From positions 1-64,000 of the forward strand of contig NZ_MCZZ01000159.1 of assembly GCF_002875705.1 (NCBI RefSeq): a stretch of 64,000 bases of DNA, read 5' to 3'. The first letter of the stretch is position 1. Every line of letters begins with the position of its first letter. Made by a program: the position numbers and the translations under genes. Below the pieces are notes generated by a model that saw only the letters and a program-made list of their open reading frames with translations, was not told the origin of the DNA and ran no database searches. Shown piece after piece: positions 36,674-45,981 of this stretch. The DNA comes from Vibrio sp. 10N.261.45.E2. GTDB lineage: Bacteria > Pseudomonadota > Gammaproteobacteria > Enterobacterales > Vibrionaceae.

Positions 36674-38834
36674 TCGCGACTCCTTGCTTAGACTCTGATT
36701 GTTCTTGTGGGGCTGCATCTTGTTGATCTGACGGATCTTGAACTTGAGAAGCTTGAGGTTCTAAAGGCTGTTCAGCCTCTAATGGACCGGCGTAAATCAC
36801 GGCACCTTCATTTAACACCACCACTTTATCGGCAAGTTTGATTAAGTCAGGGTCGTGAGAGGTATAAATCACCGTTGCTTTTCCTTTTTTCGATTGCACA
36901 AACTCACCAAATATACGCTTAGCGTTTGGATGAGCATCAGGTACAGGGTTATCCATCAAGAACATTGGGTAATCATAGACTAGCGCTTTTGCATCGATGA
37001 GGATCTGCGCAACACTGCCAGACAACATGTCAAAAAGGCTATCCGGTTGAATACTACTGATGGAGGTATCTAGCCCACCAGATAATGTCTTGAACCAGCG
37101 CTTTCCGCCGACCATTTCAATTGCAGAGATCATTTTCTGATCTTCGACTTTATGCCCGTCGTTTAGCCACTCTCGAATACTCAGCGTAAGCAAATCAGGA
37201 TAAGCCGCACGAATGAAACACCAGTGACGGTAGATCTGCGGGTCGTATTGAACGAGGTTAACGCCTTCAAGCTCTACCATACCGTTTTGGATAGGCTGCA
37301 AGCCCGACAGAACTTCGATCAATGTTGATTTACCACTACCTGAAGGGCCAGTAATCGCCACAATTTCTCCGGATTCGATATCAAAACTCACGCCACTCAA
37401 AGCGGGACGACTCTGTTTAGGATAACGCAGGGTCACTTGGTCTAATTTCAAATTAGGCGCTACAACAGGCAACGGGTGATGTTGGTAACTGAACTCGCGC
37501 TCAGATGGCTGAGACAAAATACGATTTACCTGCAATTTGGATTGATTAAAGCTATTAAAACGCATCGCGCTGTTTGCCAACACCTGAGCAGGGCCAGTCA
37601 CCTTAGATATCAACATCATTGAAGCAATCAAACTACCGGGGGTCATCACTTGTTCAAAAATAAGTCCTATTCCTAATCCCATCAGGGCGAGTGTCGAACC
37701 CACACCAATGAAGTAGTAAATCGAAGTGTAACGACTCTGGAGAACCGATTGATTAAAGGTCACTGTTGAAGCAAGAAGATTGGCCTTTTTGAAGCGTTGA
37801 ATCCAGTGCTCGGAGAATCCAGCACTGCGAATAAAGGCAAGCTTGGATGACAGCTCATTAGTCATGTTTTGACGATTCGTACCTGCCACCGTCGATTGCA
37901 TTGAGCGCTTGCTGCTAGAGCGTATCGAGCGTTTTGCTAGCAAGTAATAAAGGATTAAAGATACCACTGGAACCAGTACCAACCATCCGCCTAAAACACC
38001 TATCGCAAGGACAAAAATAAGAATGAATGGCAGATCAAACAGCGCATTTCCTAATGGCCCAGATAACACGCCTGAAATACGCTCTGACAGCATCACTTGG
38101 TTTTGCTGACTAGACGAGGCTGTTTGCTGATTTTGAGCATAGCTATTTCGAAGTAGACGCTGCACAAGGGATTGAGAGATTTCACGACTTACTCGGTTTG
38201 AAACTGATGCAAACACTCGGCTACGCAATGTTCTTAACCAACCCATCATCACAAACAACAACGCCGCGCCAATGGCGATACCTTGCAGTTCATGCCCTGC
38301 ATCACCACCAATCACATGGTCATAGATCGACATCGTGATGAAAGGAACGGCAAGCGCAAATAAGTTAGTGATAAAACTGACCAAAAGCAATTTAGGAATA
38401 ATGGGGCGAAACGCATGTAGCCGTTCGCCAACCCAATCAGGAGAAGCCTTCTCTAGTGGTGGACCTTCGATAACAATACAAAACTGTGGGATCTGGGTAA
38501 CGTCTTCATTGGCATCAAAAGCAATAAACTGTTTCGATTCTATATGACCAGAAACCAACTCATGTTCACCAAGCACCAGTAATACGAGTTTGTGTTCGCC
38601 AACTTCATCTAGGTTGGCAACCAAGCGATAGGGCAATGCAAGCCTATCAAACAGGGCAAACATATCATCAATTGATTCAATGCCGTTCTCATCAACCCAT
38701 TGGCGAGCGAACAATTGGATATTCGCATTAACTTCCAACTCCTTGAGGACGGAAAGACTCTCGGTTTCTAAATGGTTCATCACCTCTTGTCGCCCATCCG
38801 TATCTGCACGGTTGCTAGCATCTAAACGATTCAT
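36666..38834 (-). CDS. Type I secretion ABC protein with degenerate nucleotide-binding domain
   Basis: The 722-residue protein has an N-terminal peptidase-like (CLD) region (about 1-150, no catalytic Cys-His pair seen), an exporter membrane domain (about 155-450) and an ABC domain (about 465-690). Walker A is intact (G-P-S-G-S-G-K-S-T near 494) and the switch His is present (Y-T-S-H-D). The signature is L-S-G-S-V (near 603) instead of L-S-G-G-Q. Walker B ends M-D-N-P (near 626), so the catalytic Glu is Asn. The D-loop is P-D-A-H and the Q-loop Gln is missing. It overlaps its upstream partner by four bases (ATGA). Confidence 0.85.
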   Translation of the reverse strand: MNRLDASNRADTDGRQEVMNHLETESLSVLKELEVNANIQLFARQWVDENGIESIDDMFALFDRLALPYRLVANLDEVGEHKLVLLVLGEHELVSGHIESKQFIAFDANEDVTQIPQFCIVIEGPPLEKASPDWVGERLHAFRPIIPKLLLVSFITNLFALAVPFITMSIYDHVIGGDAGHELQGIAIGAALLFVMMGWLRTLRSRVFASVSNRVSREISQSLVQRLLRNSYAQNQQTASSSQQNQVMLSERISGVLSGPLGNALFDLPFILIFVLAIGVLGGWLVLVPVVSLILYYLLAKRSIRSSSKRSMQSTVAGTNRQNMTNELSSKLAFIRSAGFSEHWIQRFKKANLLASTVTFNQSVLQSRYTSIYYFIGVGSTLALMGLGIGLIFEQVMTPGSLIASMMLISKVTGPAQVLANSAMRFNSFNQSKLQVNRILSQPSEREFSYQHHPLPVVAPNLKLDQVTLRYPKQSRPALSGVSFDIESGEIVAITGPSGSGKSTLIEVLSGLQPIQNGMVELEGVNLVQYDPQIYRHWCFIRAAYPDLLTLSIREWLNDGHKVEDQKMISAIEMVGGKRWFKTLSGGLDTSISSIQPDSLFDMLSGSVAQILIDAKALVYDYPMFLMDNPVPDAHPNAKRIFGEFVQSKKGKATVIYTSHDPDLIKLADKVVVLNEGAVIYAGPLEAEQPLEPQASQVQDPSDQQDAAPQEQSESKQGVANG

Positions 38835-40477
38835 ACGACAGCCTCCTGATTGCTCTCACTTTCTTCGGAAATAGCTCGACTTTCCACTGTAATTATTCGA
38901 TTAGCTAATTCGCGAAGTTTAGAATGGTAGCTCACCATCAGTATCGTCCGTCCTTCCGCCACTTCTTCTTCCAGAACCTTAGCTAAGTTTCCAAGGGCAT
39001 CTAAATCAAGCGAGGAATCTGGCCTTTCTAACATGATAATGGGTTTATCACTTGCCAGTTGAGTCACTATATTGAGCATTTTCACGTTGCCCATACTCAG
39101 CAGAGACGCACTCGTATGGCCAATTTGTGTCTCTAGTCCATCGGATAATCGAGTGATTTCCTTGGTCAAACCCAAACGCTTAGCATAGTCACTGGCGCTA
39201 TGTGTTCTCTCAGGATCAAACCCGCACAAATTGTCCAGAATCGTTCCCGAGACTAACTGCCCTTTTACCCCGCAGTAAGCTGTGGCTTGAGCGACAGATG
39301 CAATGGAAACGGATTCGCCATTAATGAAGCACTCACCCGCTTTCAGATCATCAATACCTGCAATCGACGACAATAAATGACTGTTGGTATGGCGATCCTC
39401 ACTCTCTAACAATACCAACTCACCTTGATTCAGTGTGACATCCGCATGAGAGAGTTCACCGTACCTTTCAACGGTCGCTTGCTTGATTTCCAACGTCTCA
39501 AAGTCAGACAAGTGGCTCTCAGCTTGCTCAGAATCTGAAGACTCCAACAGTGACAAGTCACTCAATTTTTCAATTGCCTGATTCGCGCTGTGTATTGAAT
39601 TAAGCTTGATTCGAACGCCGACCAGAGCGCTTAACGGTGCAACCGCTCTGCCCGATAAGATAGAACAAGCTGCCAACCCGCCGGTGGTCAACTGGCCATC
39701 CAACACCCACAAGCTCCCCGTGATAACGAGTAAAACGGAAGTCGCTAATGCTGCAAGCTGAATACACTCTTGGGCGAATGCGTTCTGTTCTTCTTCTCTC
39801 GCTTTAGACTGAGAGCGAACATTATTAAGGGCTTTAAACTGGTTGAAGATTCGAGACTCAACGGCCTGACGTTTGATTCCCTGAATGGTTTGGCTCAGTA
39901 AAATCAAAAACGCTTTTCGCTCCTGCTCATCTTGGGAAGCTTCTTCACTTAAGCTTTTCACACGAATAGAAGATAGCCACACAACACCTACAGTAACGAG
40001 CCAAACTGCCAAAGGTATCACCACCAGCTCACCGCCGATGTAAGCCACCAAGCCCAAGAAGATCAATGCAAAAGGTAAATCAATAAAGCCTGCGATCACC
40101 CCTCCGGAATACCAATCTTTGACTTTTGATACGGAACCTAGCCCCTCTTCTACACCGCCAACACCAATATGGCGAAGATGGCCTGATGATGCCGTTGTCA
40201 CTCTTTCAACCAAGGTTTGATAAGTCGCTTTCTCGGTATTGCTGGCCGCGGCAGACAAAAGCCAGGTACGCACAAACCGAATTAATGCTTCCATGGCAAC
40301 AGCCAACGCCGCACCCGCCAACAACAAAGTGGCAGTACCGTAACTTTGGTTAGGTAAAATACGATCGTAAATTTGTAAAACCGTTAACGGAACGGCGAGA
40401 GAGAGAAGATTTATGAGTAAAGAAGGCAGTAGGACTTTTCCTACCACCCCTTTGTTTTTCATTGAACTTGCGGGCAT
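38831..40477 (-). CDS. Type I secretion ABC protein with non-canonical (pseudo-ATPase) domain
   Basis: This exporter-type protein has 549 residues from ATG 40477 (AAGGA upstream). It has a six-helix membrane domain with the P-L-T-V-L-Q-I-Y-D-R type-I motif, but its ABC domain has lost the ATP site. At the Walker A position it reads E-S-E-D-R-H-T-N-S-H, without the G-x-x-G-x-G-K-S/T pattern and Lys. The signature is L-S-M-G-N, Walker B is I-I-M-L-E-R-P (Asp to Glu, Glu to Arg), and the switch His aligns with Tyr (V-S-Y-H). It lacks an N-terminal peptidase-like domain. It likely heterodimerises with the next gene product, as in RtxB/RtxE systems. Confidence 0.83.
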   Translation of the reverse strand: MPASSMKNKGVVGKVLLPSLLINLLSLAVPLTVLQIYDRILPNQSYGTATLLLAGAALAVAMEALIRFVRTWLLSAAASNTEKATYQTLVERVTTASSGHLRHIGVGGVEEGLGSVSKVKDWYSGGVIAGFIDLPFALIFLGLVAYIGGELVVIPLAVWLVTVGVVWLSSIRVKSLSEEASQDEQERKAFLILLSQTIQGIKRQAVESRIFNQFKALNNVRSQSKAREEEQNAFAQECIQLAALATSVLLVITGSLWVLDGQLTTGGLAACSILSGRAVAPLSALVGVRIKLNSIHSANQAIEKLSDLSLLESSDSEQAESHLSDFETLEIKQATVERYGELSHADVTLNQGELVLLESEDRHTNSHLLSSIAGIDDLKAGECFINGESVSIASVAQATAYCGVKGQLVSGTILDNLCGFDPERTHSASDYAKRLGLTKEITRLSDGLETQIGHTSASLLSMGNVKMLNIVTQLASDKPIIMLERPDSSLDLDALGNLAKVLEEEVAEGRTILMVSYHSKLRELANRIITVESRAISEESESNQEAVV

Positions 40478-40604
40478 ACACAATCCTTATCCATGCTTAT
40501 GAAATAAGATTGGTACACACTATTAGGTTATGCAAGCTAAGAAGCTGATTTAACGTGTTTTTCAGTATAACTATGACACAGATCTTGCTCCGAAAAATTA
40601 CACT

Positions 40605-41240
40605 TTACAAACCGTTGTCGTAATAGGTAATCGCTTGCTTTAACTTTGTAAAATCCGAATCACATAAGTGCTTTCTTAACGATTCAAATTTATTTTCTGG
40701 CCAGTCGTAGATTTTCATCGAAACCAGTTCTTCAATAACGGGCTTATCAAAACGGTACTTAACAACTTTCGCCGGAGAGCCACCAACAATACTGTAAGGC
40801 TCAACGTCTTTTGTAACGACGCTATTCGCCGCCACTACTGCGCCTTCGCCAATGGTCACACCGGGCATCACCATGGCTCGCATACCTAGCCAAACCCCAT
40901 CTTTGATATGAGTATCACCTTTACCGATGTAGGCATCTTCAATCACATCCATAAATGGATACAAAGAGAACCAGTCGACTCGGTGGGTATGGTTACCGCC
41001 CATCAGAATCACCACTTCAGCCCCGATACAAACATAGTCACCGATGTACAGTTCATCGATTTCCCAGCGAGGTTCCCACTGACGACTGACTTCGTCACCA
41101 TGAAGATAACGGACGACTGAACCTTCAAACCCGTTGTCCCAGCAATCGCTGTAGTAACTGTGTTGACCTTTGATATGAATATTGGGGTTGCTGACTACTT
41201 CATGCAGCAATTCGAATTTAGACCAATGCTTGTTTTGCAT
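40605..41240 (-). CDS. CatB/Vat-like hexapeptide acetyltransferase
   Basis: The 211-residue left-handed beta-helix enzyme has the xenobiotic-acetyltransferase signature: N-P-N-I ... H-S-Y-Y-S near the start, the catalytic His region G-G-N-H-T-H-R-V-D-W, and hexapeptide turns W-L-G-M-R-A-M-V-M-P-G-V-T-I-G. It resembles CatB chloramphenicol and Vat streptogramin acetyltransferases, but chromosomal members in vibrios often act on other substrates. It stands alone, with the secretion operon downstream and in the same direction. Confidence 0.8.
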   Translation of the reverse strand: MQNKHWSKFELLHEVVSNPNIHIKGQHSYYSDCWDNGFEGSVVRYLHGDEVSRQWEPRWEIDELYIGDYVCIGAEVVILMGGNHTHRVDWFSLYPFMDVIEDAYIGKGDTHIKDGVWLGMRAMVMPGVTIGEGAVVAANSVVTKDVEPYSIVGGSPAKVVKYRFDKPVIEELVSMKIYDWPENKFESLRKHLCDSDFTKLKQAITYYDNGL

Positions 41241-41649
41241 TTTTACCTCTGATTAATCTTTATTAGTTAAATATCAATATATTCGACAATACAGATTCAA
41301 CGTGCACAGCTTCGCTGACGTGGTAGCACTTGGTGCCCTGATACGTCAATAGTGTAGTCACAGTTGAAATGATCGTAATGTCGCAAAAACTAAAGAGACG
41401 TCAGTGGATTCGAGGTTGCTTTAAGAGAGGAAGTAATTTCACAGTAGACTCGGTTTGTTAACGATAACTCGGTTAAAAAATTTACGGGCGCATTGTACCT
41501 GTTTATGCGCACCAAATTGACAGAGGAATGTGATTAATAAGGTTTCAAATATCGCTTTGTATAATATAAGTTTGAGTCTGTGATTAACACCGACTCAAAC
41601 TTAGACTCGCTTATAAATTTAGGCTTACGCTTGGGTCCAGGATCAGCGA
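41241..41649. other. 409-bp intergenic region with one hairpin
   Basis: I see no coding potential between the acetyltransferase start and the flavoenzyme stop. The 12-bp dyad at 41567-41603 lies 50-80 bp after the flavoenzyme stop and presumably ends that transcript. The remainder should hold the acetyltransferase promoter. Confidence 0.45.
41567..41603 (-). terminator. 12-bp inverted repeat after the flavoenzyme gene
   Basis: Arms 41567-41578 and 41592-41603 pair perfectly with a 13-base loop. The minus-strand sequence after it is AT-rich, without a clean T-run. Confidence 0.45.
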
Positions 41650-42762
41650 TTACATGCGAGCGAGCTGTACTTTTCTGTCTTTATTCACCACGCAAAAGTT
41701 GCCGCGCTTAGTACGACACTTAGAGCATCGCTCACATTCAACAGGGCTTCTATCCCCTTCCTTCCAACGCTTAACTAAATGGGGTTCAGAAAGCAGAGGT
41801 CTCGAAAGCGCGAAGTACGCAATACCCGTATTGTTTGCAATCGCTTCGATAGCATCAAAATCCGTTAAGCCGCCAACCGTGATAACTGGGATATTAACGT
41901 CTTGGCTGATTGCGTGACCATACTCGTGGAAGTAGCCTTCTGCTTGAATGGTGAAACCATCGTGAGATTCACCAATCATAGTGTCGGCTTTGCCATGAAT
42001 ATTACCTGACACCACAATGCCATCCACACCCACTTCTTCTAGCTTTTTACAGACTAAACGGGTTTCATCAAAGGTCACACCACCCTCAAAAAACTCAGAA
42101 GCGGTGAGCTTAACCAAGATAGTAAAATCGTCGCCAACTAACTTGCGAGTCGCGGTATAGATCTCTAGCAAAAATCTCATGCGATTCTCTAGGCTACCGC
42201 CGTATTCATCTTCACGTTGGTTGTAATACGGGCTTAAGAATTGGTTAATCAGGTAAGTGTGAGCGGCATGAATTTCGACGCCATCAAAGCCTGACGTCTG
42301 TGCTCTTAATGACGCTTGAGCAAAGGCATCAACAATGTAGTCGATCTCGTCTTTGGTCATCGCTTTACCCAGTGTTTGAGTTCCTTTTTCTGGAACTTCA
42401 CTTGGTGCGTAGATTACTCGCTCGCCGAGATCATGCGTGGTTTTCGTGCCACCATAAGCCAATTGCATCACGATTTTGGAGTCGTTATCGTGAACCAGTT
42501 GAGTTAGCTTCTGATACTCTTCAATGAATGAGTCGTTATACATTCCCATCATGCCTGCGTTAGGCTTTTCTTCTTCAACGATGTTCGCATAACCCGTCAC
42601 GATCAGGCCGACTTCACCTTGAGCCAATTCTTCATAGATCGCGTAAAGTTTGTCTGTCATATGGCCATCTTCTGTTGCCATATTTTCCCACGTCGCGCTT
42701 CGCATAAAGCGGTTCTTCAATGTCATGGTGCCGATGCGGGTTTCTGTAAACAAAGTGCTCAA
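41650..42762 (-). CDS. FadH/OYE-like flavin oxidoreductase with C-terminal Cys cluster
   Basis: The 370-residue TIM-barrel enzyme has OYE motifs I-H-A-A-H-T-Y-L-I-N-Q-F-L-S-P and E-Y-G-G-S-L-E-N-R-M-R-F. The active-site Tyr is in H-T-Y-L, as in 2,4-dienoyl-CoA reductase. After the barrel comes C-E-R-C-S-K-C and, after seven residues, another Cys. This sits where FadH places its 4Fe-4S ligands, but the C-terminal NAD(P)H/FAD domains of FadH are absent. Translation starts at TTG 42762, supported by GAGGA upstream. Electron donor unknown; reduction of dienoyl or enone substrates is inferred. Confidence 0.75.
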   Translation of the reverse strand: MSTLFTETRIGTMTLKNRFMRSATWENMATEDGHMTDKLYAIYEELAQGEVGLIVTGYANIVEEEKPNAGMMGMYNDSFIEEYQKLTQLVHDNDSKIVMQLAYGGTKTTHDLGERVIYAPSEVPEKGTQTLGKAMTKDEIDYIVDAFAQASLRAQTSGFDGVEIHAAHTYLINQFLSPYYNQREDEYGGSLENRMRFLLEIYTATRKLVGDDFTILVKLTASEFFEGGVTFDETRLVCKKLEEVGVDGIVVSGNIHGKADTMIGESHDGFTIQAEGYFHEYGHAISQDVNIPVITVGGLTDFDAIEAIANNTGIAYFALSRPLLSEPHLVKRWKEGDRSPVECERCSKCRTKRGNFCVVNKDRKVQLARM

Positions 42763-42936
42763 GTCTTATCCTCATGAAAATTGTGCAAGCGACCCATCTA
42801 TCATGGGCACTGATTGACGCGGATATTACAGATAATATGACTGTGAAAACTTAATCTAGATTAAGAGAGCAGCACTCTCACATGAGAAACAGGCAACAAT
42901 TGCTAACAAAGATAGGATTAGAATAGATTCTAAGAA

Positions 42937-42961
42937 TAGGCTCACCCAATCGGTGAGCCTA
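42937..42961 (-). terminator. Terminator of the fadL-barrel operon
   Basis: TAGGCTCACC (42937-42946) pairs perfectly with 42952-42961 around CAATC. On the minus strand it is followed by a TTCTT stretch, 39 bp past the barrel gene's stop. Confidence 0.7.
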
Positions 42962-42999
42962 CTCTCAGTTCTAATTATTTAAGACAATACGCAGAAAAG

Positions 43000-43689
43000 C
43001 TATTTAAACTCGTAGGTATAAGAAGCGCCAACACTGTTATTTTCACCGAAATCATCCTCAGCAAAGATAGTGAAGAAGTTGAATGATTGAGCATCACTCA
43101 ACTTGTAGCTAGCGCCGACACCAGTCCAGTAACCTGAATAATCATCAGAACCCATTGAACCACCACCAAAGGCCATAATCGACCATTCATCAGTAATTGT
43201 TTTTAGGCCAAATGCGCCAATATAACCACCGTGTGTTGAGCTCGGCATGAGCACATAATCGGAACCAACATTGTCGTCATCAAAAATAGCTACTTCGCCG
43301 TCATTATAGCTGTAGCCAGCCATAGGGAAAATTTGCCAACCAAACGGCTCAATATCGAAATAACTCAATGGTATAAACGTGCCAATACTGTAGTTATTCT
43401 TATAAGCCTCGTTGTCATATTCAGAACGGCTAAAATTGAAGTTCACGATACCCATAGGCAACAACCACGAACCGCCTAATCGCCACTCTTCACCATCGGC
43501 ATTGACACGAGCATTGATCATTCGCGCTTCATCAAGCCCAATAGACCCAGAGAACTGCCAATCTTCGTTAAAAGCAACACCAGCTTTGGTTACAATTTTA
43601 GTCGGATCATCTGGGTGTTTCTCTTCAGCCAAAACACCCGTTGAGCCCAGTATTGCCGAGGCAACAATTAATAGATTACGTAATGTCAT
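43000..43689 (-). CDS. Outer-membrane beta-barrel protein, unknown
   Basis: The 229-residue protein has a Sec signal peptide (cut near G-V-L-A-E). It has alternating amphipathic strands rich in Tyr, Gly and Asp, and ends S-Y-T-Y-E-F-K. About ten strands are plausible. Its ATG shares one base with the fadL stop (TAATG), so the two are translationally coupled, and it is probably a partner of FadL. I do not recognise a family. Confidence 0.65.
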   Translation of the reverse strand: MTLRNLLIVASAILGSTGVLAEEKHPDDPTKIVTKAGVAFNEDWQFSGSIGLDEARMINARVNADGEEWRLGGSWLLPMGIVNFNFSRSEYDNEAYKNNYSIGTFIPLSYFDIEPFGWQIFPMAGYSYNDGEVAIFDDDNVGSDYVLMPSSTHGGYIGAFGLKTITDEWSIMAFGGGSMGSDDYSGYWTGVGASYKLSDAQSFNFFTIFAEDDFGENNSVGASYTYEFK

Positions 43690-44852
43690 TAGAAGGTCGC
43701 GCTAACGCCAACGAAGTGGATACGGCCATCGAACGAACCATCTACCATAAATCTGTCCATATCAACCGACCCTAAGTCCGCGTATTCGTAGAACACGTCG
43801 ATTAAAATATCATCCCAGTAAGTAGACGCGCCTACCGAGTAGCGATATTGCTCGCCTACTGGAAGGTCAACATACTGCATTGTTGGGTCGTCTTGCGGAG
43901 AGGTTTCGTAAGAGAAGCCGGCTTTTAGACGCCAGTCTGAGTTAAGCTGATAATCAGCACCTACCGCAAATTTCCACACATCATCCCAGTCACGATCGAT
44001 CTGGAGCCCCCCTATTTGGGTTCCAAAATCGAGAACAGTAGTATCCCACTCACTCCAACGGTGCAACTGAATACTCGCCAACAGGTCAAGCTGTTGGTTC
44101 AACGCATAGCTCGCACTTAAGTCAATAATTTCTGGAACTACAATATCTGTAGATAAAGAGTTCAGTAGTCCGATATTTGTTGGACCTTTTACGTCATTAT
44201 TGAACTCATGTTCTAGCTTCGAACGGTAACTCGCACCCAACTTAAGCTTATCTGTCGGGGTATACATCACGCCAAGGTTATAGCCGTATGCCCAATCTGT
44301 GTCTTGTTTGACGGTCAACGCAGATGTTGACTGTTGTAATGCAGCCCAACTCAATTGAATACCTGCGCCAACAGACCACTGTTCATTCAGTTGATAGCTC
44401 AGTGACGGGTTCACCTGCATCGCAGTAAGAGTGATATCTTCAAGTAAAGGGCTGCCTGCCCACTCACTGCCATAATCAAGGCTTGAACCACCAACAGCAC
44501 CCAGCGCAATACCAAGGTGTAATTTGTCTGTAACTTGATGAGCGTGGAAAGCACCGAATGAAGGCAGCACTGAATGACCTTTACCGTCACCGCTAGAATC
44601 TTGGTTGTCTTGATACTTCATCTCAAGATCAAACGCCATAGTATTAATGGTCGTTTTGCTTTCGCCCATGTGAGACATAGTGGCAGGGTTAGTCCACATC
44701 GCCGCGGCAGAGCGAGTGTAAACACCATCACCGGCACCAGTAGTACCAGCATTAGCAACGACAGCTTCTTGCAAAAACAGGCCACTTGCGAAAGCATTTA
44801 AGCTAGTAAAAATTGCGGTGGCAGCTATAGAGTAAGTAAAAGTTTTGTTCAT
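43689..44852 (-). CDS. FadL-family outer-membrane long-chain lipid transporter
   Basis: The 387-residue protein has a signal peptide (cut near A-F-A-S-G). The FadL/OmpP1/TodX N-terminal hatch motif is G-T-T-G-A-G-D-G-V-Y-T-R-S-A-A-A-M-W-T-N-P-A. Many beta strands follow, with a Phe C-terminus. FadL proteins bring fatty acids or other hydrophobic molecules across the outer membrane. It lies between the crotonase and a barrel gene. Several FadL paralogues exist in vibrios, so the symbol fadL is withheld. Confidence 0.85.
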   Translation of the reverse strand: MNKTFTYSIAATAIFTSLNAFASGLFLQEAVVANAGTTGAGDGVYTRSAAAMWTNPATMSHMGESKTTINTMAFDLEMKYQDNQDSSGDGKGHSVLPSFGAFHAHQVTDKLHLGIALGAVGGSSLDYGSEWAGSPLLEDITLTAMQVNPSLSYQLNEQWSVGAGIQLSWAALQQSTSALTVKQDTDWAYGYNLGVMYTPTDKLKLGASYRSKLEHEFNNDVKGPTNIGLLNSLSTDIVVPEIIDLSASYALNQQLDLLASIQLHRWSEWDTTVLDFGTQIGGLQIDRDWDDVWKFAVGADYQLNSDWRLKAGFSYETSPQDDPTMQYVDLPVGEQYRYSVGASTYWDDILIDVFYEYADLGSVDMDRFMVDGSFDGRIHFVGVSATF

Positions 44853-44945
44853 CAGAGCGCTCTTTTAGCCTTAGACATTAAATTGCTCTAAGGTTACCGC
44901 AAAGCCTCATAAACAAAGGGAATATTCATTATTCCTGTACAAACG

Positions 44946-45758
44946 CTATTTAAACTTTCTCGCGACGTAAGGGCGTGGGTTATCTCGATGAATTTCACGC
45001 TGAGCAGCAATCGCTCTGTTCTTACTTAGCCCTACCTTTATTTGATACCAAGTCTCGTAGAACACAGCCATACCTGGGCTTGACCACCAAGTTTTGTTAT
45101 AGAGTTTCTTATTAGCAGCGACAACATCTGGCGACCGATTTGCGCACTCAAGTGCCAAAGCATACGCTTCAGCGTAAGGATCTTCGGCAATCTTAGTCAC
45201 CAATCCATATTCTTTAGCGGTTTCACTGTCGATCACTTTGGCCGTCATCGCCATTTCTAGGGTATGATCCTTTCGCATCAGCTCTCGGAAAGCTATCGCC
45301 CCTCCCATGTCTGGAATCAATCCCCACTTCGCCTCTAAGATTGAGAAATTCGCATCTGGACTCGCAATCCTAAAATCGCCACCACTGACTAATTGCAGAC
45401 CACCTCCCCAACAACGACCATGAATCGCAAAAATGACAGGACATGGGATCTCTCGCCAACCAATAGAAAAATACTGAGCCGCATTTGGCAACGTCGGCAA
45501 CCATTTGAACAAAAGCTTCATCGCCCCAACTTTACTGTTCAATAACGATTTAACGTCTAAGCCAGAACAAAAATCTGAACCATTACCTTTCACTATCACA
45601 GCGCGAATCTGGTTATTCTTTTTGAGTTCTCTGATCATATTATTAACGCCTTCAAACATTGCCATATCAATAGCATTTAACTTATCAGGACGATTTAATA
45701 CCACGGTCGCGATTTGGTTTTCATCAATGGAGCAAGTGATACGAGGAAGGTCAGTCAT
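44946..45758 (-). CDS. Crotonase-superfamily protein with isomerase-like active site
   Basis: The 270-residue protein has the crotonase fold, with oxyanion-hole segments D-F-C-S-G-L-D-V-K-S and C-W-G-G-G-L-Q-L. The hydratase Glu144 position is Gln (G-G-G-L-Q). The second Glu is present (S-I-L-E) and an Asp occurs in G-L-I-P-D, where dienoyl-CoA isomerase has its catalytic Asp. It belongs to a widespread but poorly characterised subgroup and may isomerise double bonds in acyl-CoAs. It lies 93 bp upstream of fadL in the same direction. Confidence 0.8.
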   Translation of the reverse strand: MTDLPRITCSIDENQIATVVLNRPDKLNAIDMAMFEGVNNMIRELKKNNQIRAVIVKGNGSDFCSGLDVKSLLNSKVGAMKLLFKWLPTLPNAAQYFSIGWREIPCPVIFAIHGRCWGGGLQLVSGGDFRIASPDANFSILEAKWGLIPDMGGAIAFRELMRKDHTLEMAMTAKVIDSETAKEYGLVTKIAEDPYAEAYALALECANRSPDVVAANKKLYNKTWWSSPGMAVFYETWYQIKVGLSKNRAIAAQREIHRDNPRPYVARKFK

Positions 45759-45884
45759 GTGGGCTACTCAAATAAGTGGTCAGACCTTTAGATTATACAT
45801 TTTATTAACATATGCCAAACTTGCACATTGAGAAGCGAGACCTGTGTTGCCTAACGACTCTCCTTTACGCAAACAACATCAATA

Positions 45885-45920
45885 AAAAAGCAGTGATGGA
45901 TCGCTCCATTCACTGCTTTT
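45885..45920 (-). terminator. Terminator of the fhuB transcript
   Basis: AAAAAGCAGTGATGGA (45885-45900) pairs with 45905-45920, with one bulged T. On the minus strand it ends in a T-run (TTTTTTA) 62 bp past the fhuB stop. Confidence 0.75.
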
Positions 45921-45981
45921 CATTCGTAGCTTCTATTACCAATAACTTTGTTTGCCAATAGTTTTAGATTAATAGCTGTAC

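Noticed and set aside
41567..41603. Non-coding RNA gene in the region before the flavoenzyme
   Set aside because: Only a simple hairpin is present, which is best explained as the 3' end of the flavoenzyme transcript.
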